Notes: a model not told the origin generated them from the letters alone. Numbered from the stretch's first letter, positions 22,286-35,237 are shown. The stretch is 64,000 bases of DNA from Sorex araneus (GCF_027595985.1 NC_073304.1:143570969-143634968), one strand, 5' to 3'. Made by a program: numbers and translations.

Positions 22286-22859
22286 AGGATTCAAATCTTG
22301 GCCACACCTGAATGTTGGACCTGGCCTTGGCTTGAAGAACTCCCAGTTACTAACTGCTGAGCAGAATTGGTGACTTCAGGCACTGTTTGTGTGTGGGAGC
22401 AGTGGCGGGGATGAGATGGGACAAGGGCATTCTCATTAAACTCAGGTGGAAGGAAGGAGTCAGCTGATTCCATCCATACATCTTCTTCATTAACCCCTTG
22501 GGAGATCCTGCAAGGGATGTCCTCTTATCTTTGCTTCCTTTTCTCCTGGTCCTTCAAGGTTATCCTCAAAGCATATTTTGCTTTAAAAAAGCTGTTTAAA
22601 TTCATCTGCAGTTGGATATTGAGGTATTGTAGTGATAAAAATAGGTGTGCATATATCCTTTTGAATTAATTCTTCTGTATTTGGGGTGGGGGTAGATGCC
22701 AAGAAGTAGTATCTCTGGGTTGTACAGCAGTTCTATTCTTATTATTTTGAGTGATCACCATTTGCTTCCCACAGAGGCTGAACCAGATGAAATTCCCACC
22801 TTAAAGATACACATGAAGGTAGCAACAAAGGATCAAAGACAACACAACAAGAGACATGA

Positions 22860-23060
22860 TCCACAAAAACTGAGTTTTTGTGTATGTGTGTGTGGAATGA
22901 GGGCACTGAAAGGGAAGGACGTTAGGAAATTTGGGACAGTTAGGTGGGTACATTAGTGATGGGTGTGGTGTTGGAATTATGTACATGGAAAAACATTCAG
23001 CAACAATATTGTAAATCCCAGTACCTCAAGCAAGAATAAAAAAATCAATTTAAAAAATGT
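22860..23060 (+). mobile_element. Old L1 3' UTR fragment
   Basis: 'gggacagttaggtgggtacattagtgatgggtgtggtgttggaattatgta' and 'caagaataaaaaaatcaattt' resemble a decayed L1 3' end. The preceding 22290-22780 shows no recognisable feature. Confidence 0.5.
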
Positions 23061-23569
23061 TTCACCCAACACTAGGTGGTGAAAATGAGGTGGGATGAGG
23101 AGTAAGGGGAAAGAACATTGTGAAAGCACATTTCAACATAGAGGAAACTTTAAATAAAATTTTGTTGTTTTCCAGGGATAAATATATGGGAGGCCAGCAG
23201 GCTGTGGTTTACAGAAATTCTCTCTTAATGAATAACTAAGATCATCTTACAACTAGCAGAGTAAAATGCCTGACTGGACTCATTCTGCTTTTGCATTCCC
23301 AGATCACAGTTGATCTGCTTTCTTATTTACTTTTCTACTTTATTAATTAGTCTTGAGAAATATTATAATATGTTACAATGCATTAAGATTGTTGTGTACT
23401 ATTAAAATCATATGATAATCATTATTATGAGAATAATTTATTGTGTACTTGCAATGCAGCTGGCCAAGTGAGGAACTTATTGACAAGTGAGGAAGTGACA
23501 ATAGTTGATATCCTTAAGAAATGAGGTTTCTGGGAACCAATTTTTCCTGATGGATAAGCCAATAGTGAA

Positions 23570-23940
23570 AAAATTTAAAAAATTTTAAAATTCAGTCACT
23601 GTGACATACAGTTACATAGTTGGGTTTCAGTCATACAATGTTCCAATACCCATTCATTCACTGGTGTACATCTTCCACCACCAATGTCCCTATCTTCTCT
23701 CTCTCTCATCCTCTCTCTTTCTCTCTCCCCCCTCTCTCTACTTTTGGGCATTTTCAGTACCCATATTGGGCTTTCAATATGGGTACTGAAAGATTATCAT
23801 GTTTAACTCTTAGTCTCAGAACTCAATTCTTGTCCAGAGTGATCATTTCCAACTATTATTGCCATAGTGGTCCCTTCTCTCACCAAACAGCCCTCCTTTC
23901 CGAGCTTGTGGCAAGCTTCCAACCATGGACCCATCCTCAT
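23570..23940 (-). mobile_element. L1 3' UTR fragment
   Basis: 'aaaattttaaaattcagtcactgtgacatacagttacatag', then the C/T-rich 3' UTR including a CTCTCT tract at 23695-23740, ending near 23935 ('ccaaccatggacccatcct'). 23061-23569 is AT-rich unique sequence. Confidence 0.75.
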
Positions 23941-24075
23941 AAGTCAATGGTGAAGTTTTATGACTTGTCCACAGGATGAAAGTGGCTACAGTCATTATTC
24001 TGAAATCAGTGCCCTATCACCTAGGACTAAAGCCAGACAGGCTCATGGATATCTCATATCCAGCACCCACTCTTT

Positions 24076-24562
24076 TTTAAATTTTTTTAAAATTTTTATT
24101 GAATCACCTTGTGGAAAGTTACAAAGTTCTCAGGCTTATGTCTCAGTTATACAATATTCAAACACCCATCCCTCCACCAGTGCCCATATTCCACCAACAA
24201 AAACCCCAGTATACTCCCCGCCCCAACTGTATAACTGATGAATTTCACTTCATTTTCTCTTTTCCTTGATTACGTTCCATATTTCAATACAAAACTCACT
24301 ATTGTTGTTGGAATTTCCCCCCAAGAAAGACAGCCCTACTACCAAGGAAGCATTTGATAATTAGTTTTCCATTGCTGAGAATGAAGAGATATGTAGCCCC
24401 ACTTTTCCAAGTACATAACTCTTTTTTTCCTTTTTCCTTTCCCTTTTTTTCCCCTCATCCCCCTTCCCGCGCCTCATAGTATGGTGGATGCCACGCCGCG
24501 TTTCTCCCTGAAAATGGGAAACAACCGGGAAAAAGGGATATTTCCTCTTCTCAGCCGGCGTG
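24076..24562 (-). mobile_element. Chimeric L1-tailed retroposon, second copy, different 5' module
   Basis: Shares the 3' end and middle with the 9527-10178 element ('attgaatcaccttgtggaaagttacaaagttctcagg', 'ttgataattagttttccattgctgagaatgaagagatat'). Beyond about 24395 it carries a different segment: a CT-rich run (24415-24470), then 'gccacgccgcgtttctccctg' up to 24562. Perfect 15-bp duplication CAGCACCCACTCTTT at 24061-24075 and 24563-24577, so the chimera moved as one unit. Confidence 0.8.
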
Positions 24563-24577
24563 CAGCACCCACTCTTT

Positions 24578-25031
24578 AATTTGTGTCTCTACACTTCCTA
24601 TTGCACAGCCTCACCCCCTTTTCTGCTTTCTGTGTCATCAACTTTGTGCACAAGATCTTGCTCTTTCTCCAAGCCAAACTGATTTCTCCCCACCCTCAGC
24701 TTTCCCATGGACTTATTTTGCTCACCATTTTTTCTTTCCTGGAAAGGCCCTACTTGCCTCACCCTTTCGCTCCACTTCTTGAAATCCACTCTCTTCAAGG
24801 TCAAGTTCATATGTTAACTCTTACCTTAAAGGCTCAATGGACTCTGGCATTTTGTGACTTCTACATGGGAATCATTAATTTTCACTTTTGATTCACACTA
24901 TCTACCTGGTGCACCAGAGTTTTCATCACCACAGCCCTCCTGACTTCAAATGTGAATCCTCTGACTGAGTGTGCTCTGCTTTATCACCTCATGCCATGAA
25001 GAATTTATGCTTGCTTATAATAAATCAGTGT
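24578..25031. other. Unique sequence, no gene seen
   Basis: A short open frame over 24583-24891 has no recognisable family or context; treated as chance. Confidence 0.45.
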
Positions 25032-25345
25032 ATCACTGTCATCCCGTTGTTCATCGATTTCCTCGAGCGGGCACCAGTAACATCTCCATTCGTCCCAGCT
25101 TGAGATTTTAGCAGCCTCTCCTTACTCCTCTTTCCCAACAATTGGAGGCTCTTTTCAGGGTCAGGGAATGATACTGTTATTGTTACTGAATTTGGCATAT
25201 TGAATATGCCACGGGGAGCTTGCCAGGCTCTTCTGTGCAGGTAGGATACTCCGGGTAGCTTGCCAGGCTCTCCGAGAGGGGCGGAGGAATCGAACCCAGG
25301 TCAGCCGTGTGCAAGGCAAATGCCCTACCCACTGTGCTGGAGCAA
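25032..25345 (-). mobile_element. RTE-tailed SINE carrying the extra 95-nt module
   Basis: The tail complement 'cccgttgttcatcgatttcctcgagcgggcaccagtaac' is at 25043-25081. Next comes a module, about 25083-25175, with 'attcgtcccagcttgagattttagcagcctctc' and 'ggaggctcttttcagggtcaggg', shared with 8980-9080 and 36205-36300. The normal SINE body and head follow ('gaatcgaacccaggtcagccgtgtgcaaggcaaatgccc') up to 'gtgctggagcaa'. It links the short and long forms of the family. Confidence 0.85.
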
Positions 25346-25461
25346 TATGTAAAAATAGTTCTTCAAAATGTTGGCCCTGAGCTGCTGCTCATGTATATTG
25401 TGTGGCAAACCCCTCTTGTGAGAAGGTGCTTTGTCTCTCTCTCTTCTGTAGTTCTAAAAAT

Positions 25462-25605
25462 TGCTGAGCACAGTTGGCAGGGCTCAAGGCTTACTCCTGG
25501 CTCTAGGCCCAGGGGAACATATGGGGTGCCTGGGATTGAACCTGGGTCAGCTCTGTGCAAGGCAAGAACCTGACCTGCTATATTTTATCTCTGGTCCATG
25601 TAGTT
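25462..25605 (-). mobile_element. tRNA-derived SINE, diverged, 3'-truncated
   Basis: 'ggctcaaggcttactcctggctctaggcccagg' and 'gggattgaacctgggtcagctctgtgcaaggcaagaacc' form the complement of the SINE body and head. Confidence 0.7.
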
Positions 25606-26118
25606 TCTAATTATTTTTAATATCATTTCACTATGCAGTAGATTGTTCCTAAATTTCCAAGTGAGTTGCTCTTTGACCAAAGGGATTTATATCTCATGAA
25701 TATATTTCTCTGAAGAAGATAGTAAATCTTGAGGGTACTGAAGAGTTTCCTCACCCTCTCTCTTCGAGAACATTCCTAACTCAATATAACCATCAACATT
25801 TTGACTCAAGTTATTTTAAAGTCTGTTGATATTCATAGTGCCTGTTCTTGTCTTGCTTCCCGTGTTCTTTTTAGATTTCTGTGGAAAATGCTGCTTCACT
25901 AGGGTCTGGGAGTGGAGTGTGGAAGATCCTGAGTAAAACTGGGGTTAATGCATAAATTTGGGGGAGCTACCAAGAGGTGCTAGGGGAGGCCCATTCCCTG
26001 TGGGGCCCATTCCCCACAATTCTTGGTCAACTTGGGATAGCGGTTCAATGCAAGGCCCAAGAATACATGGATGCAGGGGCTGCAGGGGCTCCTATAGTTG
26101 GGGCCCCTGCAACCCTGT

Positions 26119-26145
26119 ACACACACACACACACACACACACACA
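26119..26145. repeat. (AC)n microsatellite
   Basis: About 13 AC units. 25606-26118 shows no other feature. Confidence 0.95.
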
Positions 26146-26224
26146 ATGTTCAATGCTCAGAACCACACCGGGTGAATTTCAGGGATCTCCTGAACTATAT
26201 TTGGCAATGGCTCAAAGAGTCATT

Positions 26225-26465
26225 GTCATTATCATCCCGTTGCTCATCGATTTGTTTGAGCGGGCACCAGTAACGTCTCTCATTGAGAGATTTATTGTTA
26301 CTGTTTTTAGCATATCCAATACACACGGGTAGCTTGCCAGGCTCTGCCGCGAGGGCTCGATACTCTTGGTAGTTTGCCGGGCTCTTCGAGAGGGGCGGAG
26401 GAATTGAACTCGGGTCTGCCACGTGAAAGGCGAAAGCCCAACCGCTGTGCTACCGCTCCAGCCCT
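26225..26465 (-). mobile_element. RTE-tailed SINE, complete with target duplication
   Basis: Minus-strand copy of 241 bp. The tail complement 'cccgttgctcatcgatttgtttgagcgggcaccagtaacg' is on the left, 'gctgtgctaccgctccagcccta' on the right. Perfect 11-bp duplication AAAGAGTCATT at 26214-26224 and 26466-26476. No A-tail, which separates it from the L1-type SINEs. Confidence 0.92.
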
Positions 26466-26476
26466 AAAGAGTCATT

Positions 26477-27265
26477 ATTTTCTAAATTTACTAAATGAGA
26501 TGTCAGAAAGATGAACTTTTCTGTGGCTGGGAAATCCCTCTTTTTCACATTCAAGCACTAAGTAGAGATTCACACCAAATCTAAGGATGATCAGATGGCA
26601 AGAATACGAAGTTCATTGAGAAAAAAACTGCACCTCACTCCCAGTATCACCCAAGTGTAGATTGTAGAAAGAACATTTTTTATCTTTTTAAAAATGAATT
26701 ACATATTAACACAGAACCCCCTAAAGAGTCTGAAAATCATTTATTTCTCAGTAGATATGATTCCCTTGTAATTAAAGCTACTTGATTAATTTGCTCAATG
26801 AAGCAATCTCTTTAGAGCTAGTCTAAGCCCACCAACACAGTTCATGTTCTCAAACTCTAATTTGTGGAGTCGCAAGGAGGGTTTTTGTGTTTCCATTTCA
26901 TACATTTACATACTCTGGAAACAGAGCCAGACCACAGTTTAAAATTGTTACATTTGTCCAAGAGCCATCATATTTGTTGCCTTTTCTTACTTCTCAAATT
27001 CAAAATGCCTTGATTTTAATCTGAGATGGTCTTGCTACAGTTTACTCACTCAGCCCACTCCTGGCCAGAAGCAAAACTATTTTCCTTTGGTGAGAACTCC
27101 CACCTGCTGAGAGCAGCTTCCATTAGTTAGGCATGAAGACAGAGCAATGAGGAGAGCTGGTGGCTGAGAGCCAGCCACTCTGGCTTCTATCCCTGTGTGA
27201 CTTGGTGGCAAAGATTTTATCTCTATGCCTCCAGCCTTCATCTTTGGAGCAAGGAAATTGCTATA
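26477..27265. other. Unique sequence, no gene seen
   Basis: AT-rich to 27050, then mixed composition. Short frames near 27077-27467 lack any family resemblance. Confidence 0.45.
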
Positions 27266-27917
27266 ACAAACCCACATGGTTAGAAGAGAAGGGAAGCCTC
27301 CGGCGTGGGGTGCCGAACAAGCGGCCACAGAGAGCTGGAAACCCTCCTTGGCTAAGGTGCCCAATGACCACCTACGCAAGAGGGGACCCTTGAGTTTTAG
27401 AAGTGCAACTTCTAGAAGTAGTAGAACTTTAATCCTGCACCCACACCAATGCGGCCCCTCCCCCTAGGTACAGCAGTGGCAAGTTGGGGAAGGGATGGCA
27501 TGGCCGCTCACACAGCCACAGTTATTTTCCCCTTTCATAGTGCATTGGACTCATATCTCAACTTACATTACCTAATTATTAGGAGGACAGCCTGACTATC
27601 CCAAACACATTAGGCCAACAGTCCATTAGCCTTTTCCATTCAAAATACTCCCCAAACTGCCCAAAATAACGGTGAACACAAGAATCAGAACAAGCCTAAT
27701 GTAAAAGAACACATCCCCTGAAGCTGCACTAGAGGCCCCACATAAGTCACAGAGGAACACCAAAAGGAAATTAGTATTGTTGAAGGGGAAAAAGGAGACC
27801 ATCATCAACTGAGCTCATCCAGAATCCTCCCTCACAGCGAGAGGGGGACACTGATAGTCCACTGGATGGACCCACCCCCATACTACCTCAGCAACAAGAA
27901 GAAACAGCGCAGTTATC

Positions 27918-28845
27918 CACCATGAGGAGTAGATGAAGAAAAGAGCCCAGAAGCCTCAACAGGGAATACCCACAAAAACAATCTCTCTGATAAAGAATTC
28001 AGAGATGCAATGTTGAGGATGTTCAATGAGGTCAAAAAACGGTGGAACATGCATCCAGTAACTTAAAGGAGGATATGAACAAAACAGTGGAATTGACAGA
28101 CAATAAAATATAGAAAGAAATGAGAGCAGAAATAAGAAAGTTACAAACAGAAGTGTAACTAATAAAGAATTCAGTAGATTAAATTAAAAACTTGGTGGGT
28201 GCCCTCAACAGTAGAATGACAATAGCCAAAGAAAGAATCAGTGAGCTTGAAGAGGAGCTGCAGAAAGCAAACAGGCAACAACATATAATGAAAAAAAAAG
28301 ACATCAAAATAGCTCGAGGGCATATAAGAGACCTAGGGGATGAATTCAAGAGGAACAACATAAGAATCATCAGAGTACCAGAAGGAGAGGGAGGCAACCC
28401 CAATTAAATAGTAACAGTTAAAGATATCATTGCTGAGAAGTTTCCAGAGCTGGAGAATGCAGGGATCCAGATCCAAAAAGCCCAAACGGTACCAGCTAAA
28501 AAAGACCCTAATAAAAAGACCCCAAGACATTTAATCAGAATGATGAATACCACAGTTAGAGACACAATACTGCAAGCAGCAAGGTCAAAGAAGTAAATCA
28601 CACACAAAGGAGCATCCCTTATATATTACAGCAGACTTATCAGGGGGAACTGTCTGAGCCTGAAGATGGTGGTGGGATATAGTGAAAAAACTCAACGAAA
28701 TGAACTCCTCACCAAGAATACTTTATCCAACTAAACTCTCACTCAAACTCAAAGGAATAATACACTATTTCATGGATAAACAACAGTTCAGGAACTTCAT
28801 AAACTCAAAACCAACCTTAAAAGAAGGACTGAAGTGGCTACTGTA
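27918..28845 (+). pseudogene. Degenerate L1 ORF1
   Basis: RNA-binding chaperone ORF1p of L1, heavily mutated. Visible blocks are the coiled-coil-type stretch MTIAKERISELEEELQKANR near 28217, the RRM-type block NNIRIIRVPEGEGG near 28357 and the C-terminal region with 'aactctcactcaaactcaaagg' near 28733, matching the ORF1 end of the younger L1 at 31270. Several stops and frame changes. Confidence 0.75.
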
Positions 28846-29172
28846 AGGGAAGACAAATCCTACAAGCACGACAAACCTCTACAGAAAGATGGAACAAAAC
28901 CCCATAAAAATAATCTCTCTTAATGTCAATGGTCTAAATGCACCAATAAAGAGACATAGAGTGGAAAAATGGATGAAAAAACTGAATAAAACATTCTACT
29001 ACCTACAAGAAACACATCTGAACAGTCAGAGCAAACAGACTCAAAGTCAAAGAATGGTAAACAATCCTTCAAGCAAACAACTCCCTCAAAAAAGCCAGGG
29101 TGTCCATACTCGTATCCGACAACATAGATTCCAAGCTGAAAAAGATTACAAGGGAAAGCAAAGGCCATTTTT

Positions 29173-29342
29173 TTTTTTTTTTGCTTTTTGGGTCACACTC
29201 CATGATGCACAGGGGTTACTCCTGGCTCTGCAGGAATTACCCTTGGCAGTGCTCAGGGGACCATATGGGATGCTGGGAATCGAACTTGGGTCGGCCGCGT
29301 GCAAGGCAAATGCCTTACCCACTGAGCTATTGCTCCAGCCCC
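29173..29342 (-). mobile_element. tRNA-derived SINE inserted in L1 ORF2
   Basis: Poly-T (A-tail complement), 'gctttttgggtcacactccatgatgcacaggggttactcctggc', ending 'gagctattgctccagcccc'. Perfect 15-bp duplication GCAAAGGCCATTTTT at 29158-29172 and 29343-29357. Confidence 0.95.
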
Positions 29343-30016
29343 GCAAAGGCCATTTTTAAATAATCAAGGGATATGTACATCAGGACGAAATCACATTCTT
29401 AAACATAGACACACCCAATGAGGGGCCAGCAAAATACTCAAACAACTGCTAATAGACTTCAAGGAGGACATTTGTAGCAGCTCAGTAGTAGTTGGAGATT
29501 TCAAAACCATCTTATCACTGTTTGATAGATCAACAAGACTAAAACTCAGCAAGGTAACGCTGGCTCTAAAGGAAGAAATGGAAGAGAGAGGGCTAATAGA
29601 TGTATACAGGGCTTTTTATCCCCCCTCAAAAAAAAACCCGAATACACATTCTTTTTCAGTGCACCTGGAACATTTTCCAAGATAGACCACATACTGGGCC
29701 ACAAAATATACCTCAATAGACTCAGAAAGATAGAAATTGTATCAATTATCTTTTCAGACCATGATAAACTGAAGATATAAGTTAATTACAAACAAAAATG
29801 GAAATCAAATCAAACACCTGGCAGGAAATTAAACATTCAATGTTGAACAATTGAGTGGGTCAGAGAGAGAGAGAAATAAAAAAGAAAACAAAAGATACCT
29901 GGAAACAAACGAGAATGAAGACATGAGTTACCAGAACTTGTGGGACCCAGCTAAAGCAGTGTTAAGGGAAAAATTTATAGCTCTGCAAGCATTTCTCGGG
30001 AATGAAGAAAAGACCC

Positions 30017-30435
30017 CAACCAGCCCCCGGCCATGCCTCCCCGGGTCCCCGCTTCCCGCGGCCGCCTGGGCACCCGGACATCCTGCAGCCGCCCTGACCT
30101 GCGGCCCAACACCCCGCCAGGAAGATACTGGGGGCGTGGCCTGTATCTCAGTGGGCTTGGTCTCAAAGTGGGCATGACCTCCTGTCGGAGGTGTGGCCGC
30201 TAACACTGCCACAGCTATTATTTCTTACCTTAGCACAATAGGTATTGTCTGTTTCTTTGAAAATCACTTTAGCCATCTCAATCACTTATGCAAAATACCC
30301 ATTAGCTTAGTTTAACTTTATAAAAGCTATCAGTGAATAAGGGAAGCTTAGCACAACCAGAGCCCCTCTTTCCCACAACAAGAGGGAATAGGAATAAATA
30401 ACTACAAAATTCCAACTCTACACTTCTGTAACAAC
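30017..30435 (+). promoter_or_regulatory. L1 5' UTR (internal promoter region)
   Basis: The first 200 nt are CpG-rich ('cgcttcccgcggccgcctggg'), followed by an AT-richer part. Mammalian L1 5' UTRs carry the sense promoter; the promoter role here is from family knowledge and no binding sites were assigned. Confidence 0.6.
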
Positions 30436-31394
30436 ATGAAGAAGCAGCGAAAATCCCATCCACAACGAGAGGGAGAAGAAAAGATTCCAGAAACATCAAC
30501 AGGGGCTACCCACATCTATGACCTCTCAGATAAAGAAATGAGAGAGGAAATCTGGAGGAGAGTCGACATAGTCCAAGCAATCATGGAACAGACATCCAAT
30601 AAATTAAGGGAGGATATGAATGAAATGAATGAAGCACTGGAACGGTCTACCAAGAAAATGCAGAAATAAAAGAGAGCAGAAATTTCAAAGCTACGAACGG
30701 AAGTCACACAAATAAGGGAATCGGTAGATGAATTAAAAATCTCAGTAGATGCCCTCAACAGTAGAATGACTACAGCTGAAGACAGAATCAGCGACCTGGA
30801 AGATGAGCTGCAGAAAGCTTATAGACAACAACAAATAATCGCAAAAGACCTCAAAATGGCTATAGAGCGAATCAGAGTCCTGGGAGATGACTTCAAGAGG
30901 AACAACATAAGAATCATTGGAGTACCAGAAGCACAGGGAAGTAACCCCAATGAAAAAAACACAGTCAAAGACATCATTGCTAAGAAATTCCCAGAGCTGG
31001 AGAAGGCAGGCATCCAGATCTAAGGAGTCCGAAGAGTACCAGCAAAAGAGACCCAAATAAAAAGACTCCAAGGCATATCATAGTCAGAATGATGGATGCT
31101 ATGGATAGAGACACAATTCTGCAAGCAACAAGGTCAAAGAAGGAAATCACATACAAAGGAGCACCCCTCAGATTTACAGCAGACCTATCAGAGGAAACCC
31201 TACAAGCCCGAAGACAGTGGTGGGGCATAGTGAAAAAACTCAACGAAATGAATGCCTCACCAAGAATACTTTATACGGCTAAACTCTCACTCAAACTCGA
31301 AGGAAACATACACTATTTCTCGAATAAATAACAGCTCAGGAACTTCACAGACTCAAAATCAAACTTAAAAGAAGGTCTAAAGGGGCTACTGTGA
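30436..31394 (+). pseudogene. L1 ORF1, disrupted
   Basis: L1 ORF1p coats L1 RNA as a trimeric chaperone. From the ATG at 30436 the frame reads MKKQRKSHPQREGEEKIPET, then an acidic/basic coiled-coil stretch, stopped by a TAA at 30667-30669. Reading resumes with SVDALNSRMTTAEDRISDLE and the RRM-like NNIRIIGVPEAQGSNP, stops at 31021, and after a frame change continues with DLSEETLQARRQWWGIVKKL and PRILYTAKLSLKLEGNIHYF to the stop at 31392-31394. At least two stops and one frameshift make it non-functional. Confidence 0.85.
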
Positions 31395-31436
31395 GACAAG
31401 GAGGAGCCCCATAAGAACAACAAACCCCAAAGAAAG

Positions 31437-34400
31437 ATGACACAAAACCCCATCACAATAATCTCTCTCAATGTCAATGACCTAAATACACCTATCAAGA
31501 GACACAGAGTGGCAAAATAAATCCGGAAATTAAACCCAACATTCTGCTGCCTGCAAGAAACATACCTGAACAGAGTAAACATAGACTCAAAGTCAAAGGA
31601 TGGAAAACAATCCTGCAAGCAAACAATTCCCTTAAAAAAGCTGGAGTGGCCATCCTAGTATCCGACAACATAGATTTCAGGTTGAAAAATTTTTAAAGGG
31701 ACAACGAAGGTCATTTTCTATTTATCAAGGGATATATATAACAGGAAGAAATCACACTCTTAAACGTATACCTTCCTAATGAACGACCAGCTAAATATAT
31801 AAAACAACTCCTATCAGACATCAAAAAGGACATCACTAAGAGCACAATAGTAGTCCGAGACTTCAATACTGCCTTATCACCTCTGATAAGTTTTGATCGA
31901 CAAGAACAAAACTCATCAAGGAAACACTGACTCTGAAAGAAGAAATGGAAGAGAGAGGCCTAATAGACCTATACAGGGCTTTACACCCCAAAAAGACAGA
32001 ATACACATTCTTTTCCAGTGCACATGGAACATTTTCTAAAATAGACCATGTACTGGGCACCAGAACATACCTCAATAGAATCGGAAAAATAGAAATTGTA
32101 TCAACCATCTTTTCAGACCACAATGTGCTGAAGATAGAAGCTAACCACTCACCGACACAGAGAACCAAATCAAACACCTGGAAATTAAACAACTCAATGT
32201 TGAACAATGAGTGGGTCATGAAGAAATTCAAGGAAGAAATCAAAAGATACTTAGAAACAAATGAGAATGAAGACACGAGCTACCAAAACCTATGGGACGC
32301 AACTAAAACCATGTTAAGGGGAAAATTTATAGCTCTCCATGCATGCTCTCCTCAGGAAGGAAGAAAGGGCCCACATAGCTTGACTTCACGACTCAAGACC
32401 TTAGAAAAAGACCAGAAAAAGGAACTCAAACCAGACCGAAAGAAAGAAATAATAAAAATTAGAGCAGAAATTAATGACATCAAAACCAAAAAAACAATCC
32501 GAAAGATCAATGAAACAAAGAGCTGGTTCTTCGAGAAAATAAATAAGATTGATAAACCGCTAGCAAGACTCAGAAAGAAAGAAAGAGAGAGAACCCTAAT
32601 AAATCGAATCAGAAATGAAAAGGGGGACATTATAACAGAGACCAGTGAGATTCAAAAGTTCATTAGTGACTAAATTGAATGTCTATATGCCACAAAACAA
32701 GAGAACCTAAAAGAAATGGATGAATTCCTTGATTCCTACAATCTCCCAAGACTGAACAAAGAAGACTTGGAATACCTGAATAGACCCATTAATGTTAAGG
32801 AAATTGAAACTGTAATCAAAAATCTCCCCCAAAACAAAAGCCCAGGCCCAGATGGTTTCACTGGTGAATTCTTCCAAACATTCAAAGAAGACCTGTTGCC
32901 AGTTCTCCTCAAGCTTTTCCAGGAAATTGAAAAAATAGGAACTCTCCCAGACAGTTTCTATGAAGCATACATCTCCCTAATACCAAAAGCAAACAAAGAC
33001 ACCACAAAGAAAGAAAATTATAAACCAATATCCCTGATGAACACCTATGCGAAGATCCTCAACCAAATATTGGCAAATAGGATCCAACAACTCATCAAAA
33101 AGATCATACATGATGACCAAGTGGGATTCATCCCGGGGATGCAAGGATGGTTTAACATTCGGAAATCAATCATCATAATCCATCACATCAACAAAAATAA
33201 AGATAAAAACCATACTATCATGTCAATAGATGCAGAGAAAGCATTTGACAAGATCCAACATCCGTTCATGATGAAAACCCTCACCAAAATGGGGTTTGGA
33301 GGAACTTTCCTCAAGATAGTCGAAGCTATCTACCACAAGCATATGGCAAGCATTATCCTCAATGGGGAAAAGCTAAGGGCCTTTCCTCTAAGATCAGGCA
33401 CAAGACAAGGATGCCCACTCTCACCACTTCTCTTCAATATAGTACTGGAAGTACTTGGGATAGCCATTAGACAAGAAAAAGAGATTAAGGGCATACAGAT
33501 AGGAAAGGAAGAATTCAAACTCTCACTATTTGCAGATGATATGATACTATATCTAGAGAAGCCTAAAGCCTCTACTAAGAAACTCTTAGAAACAATAGAC
33601 TTATACAGTAAAGTTGCAGGCTACAAAAACAATATCCAAAAATCCATGGCCTTCCTATACACAAACAATGAGGCAGAGTAAAGGGACATGAAAAAAGCAA
33701 TCCCATTCACAATCATGCCCCAGAAAATCAAATACCTCGGAATCAGCCTAACCAAGGAAGTAAAAGACCACTACAAAGAAAACTATGAAACACCACTCCA
33801 TGAAATAAAAGAGGACATGAGGAAATGGAAACATGTACCCTGCTCGTGGATAGGGAGAATCAGTATTGTCAAAATGGCATTATATAGATTCAACACGGTC
33901 CCTATAAGAATACCTGACATTCTTCAAAGAAACGGATCAAGCAATCCTAAAATTCATATGGAACAACAAACGTCCACGGATAGCTAAAACAATTCTTGGG
34001 AAAAAGACGATGGGAGGCATCACCCACCCCAACCTCAAACTTTATTACAAAGTAATAACAATTAAAACAGCATGGTACTGGAACAAAGGCAGACCGCAGA
34101 CCAACGGAACAGGGTGGAATATCCCTACACACAACCTCAAATGTATGATCATCTAATATTTGATAAGGGAGCAAGAGATGTGAAGTGAAGCAAGGAAAGC
34201 CTCTTTAACAAATGGTGCTGGCACAACTAAACAACCACAGGCAAAAGAATGAGCTTAGACCTCGACCTGACACCATGCACAAAAATCAGATAAAAATGGA
34301 TTAAAGACCTCAACATCAGAACACAAACCATAAGGTACATCAAAGACAAGGTCGGCAAAACCCTCCACGATATTGAAGATAAAGTTATCTTCAAAGATGA

Positions 34401-35237
34401 CATGCAACTGGCCAACCAAGTGGAAACAGAGATCAACAAATGGGACTACATTAAACTAAAAAGCTTCTGCACCGCAAAAGATACGGTGACCAGAATACAA
34501 AGACTATCTACAGAATGGGAAAGGATATTTACACAATATCCATCAGATAAGGGGTTGATATCAATGGTATATAAAGCACTGGTTGAACTCTACAAGAAGA
34601 AAACATCCAACCCCATCAGAAAATGGGGTGAAGAAATGAACAGAAACTTTCCCAAGGAAGAGATATGAATGGCCAAAAGGCACATGAAAAGTGCTCTACA
34701 TCACTAATCATCAGAGAGATGCAGATCAAAACAACCATGAGATACCACCTCATACCACAGAGACTAGCACACATCCAAAAGAACAAAAGCAACCGCTGTT
34801 GGAGAGGCCGTGGGGAGAAAGGGACCGTTCTACACTACTGGTGGGAATGCTGAATGGTTCAGCCCTTTTGAAAACAATATGGACGATTCTCAAAAAACTA
34901 GAGGTTGAGCTCCCATTTGACCCAGCAATACCACTGCTGGGAATATATCCCAGAGGAGCAAAAAAGTATAGTTGAAATGACATCTGCACTTATATGTTCA
35001 TCACAGCACTGTTTACAATAGCCAGAATCTGGAAAAAACCCGAGTGCCCTAGAACAGATGATTGGTTGAAGAAACTTTGGTACATCTATACAATGGAATA
35101 CTATGCAGCTGTTAGGAAAAAATGAGGTCATGAAGTTTGCATATAATTGGTTCAGCATGGAAAGTATCATGCTAAGTGAAATGAGTCAGAAAGAGAGAGA
35201 CAGACATAGAAAGATTGCACTCATCTGTGGAATATAG
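31437..35237 (+). pseudogene. L1 ORF2 (endonuclease and reverse transcriptase), disrupted
   Basis: Encodes the L1 endonuclease/RT that nicks DNA and reverse-transcribes RNA in place. The start ATG gives MTQNPITIISLNVN. The endonuclease part has stops (for example at 31518-31520) and a frameshift near 31900. The central block 31945-32673 and the RT block 32716-33681 are long open stretches. RT motifs are intact: [19 protein letters not shown] with its catalytic Asp, [20 protein letters not shown] and FADD at 33529-33540. C-terminal blocks 34402-34853 and MEYYAAV follow, ending at a TAG at 35235-35237. The span of about 1266 codons matches the usual ORF2 length. Confidence 0.9.
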
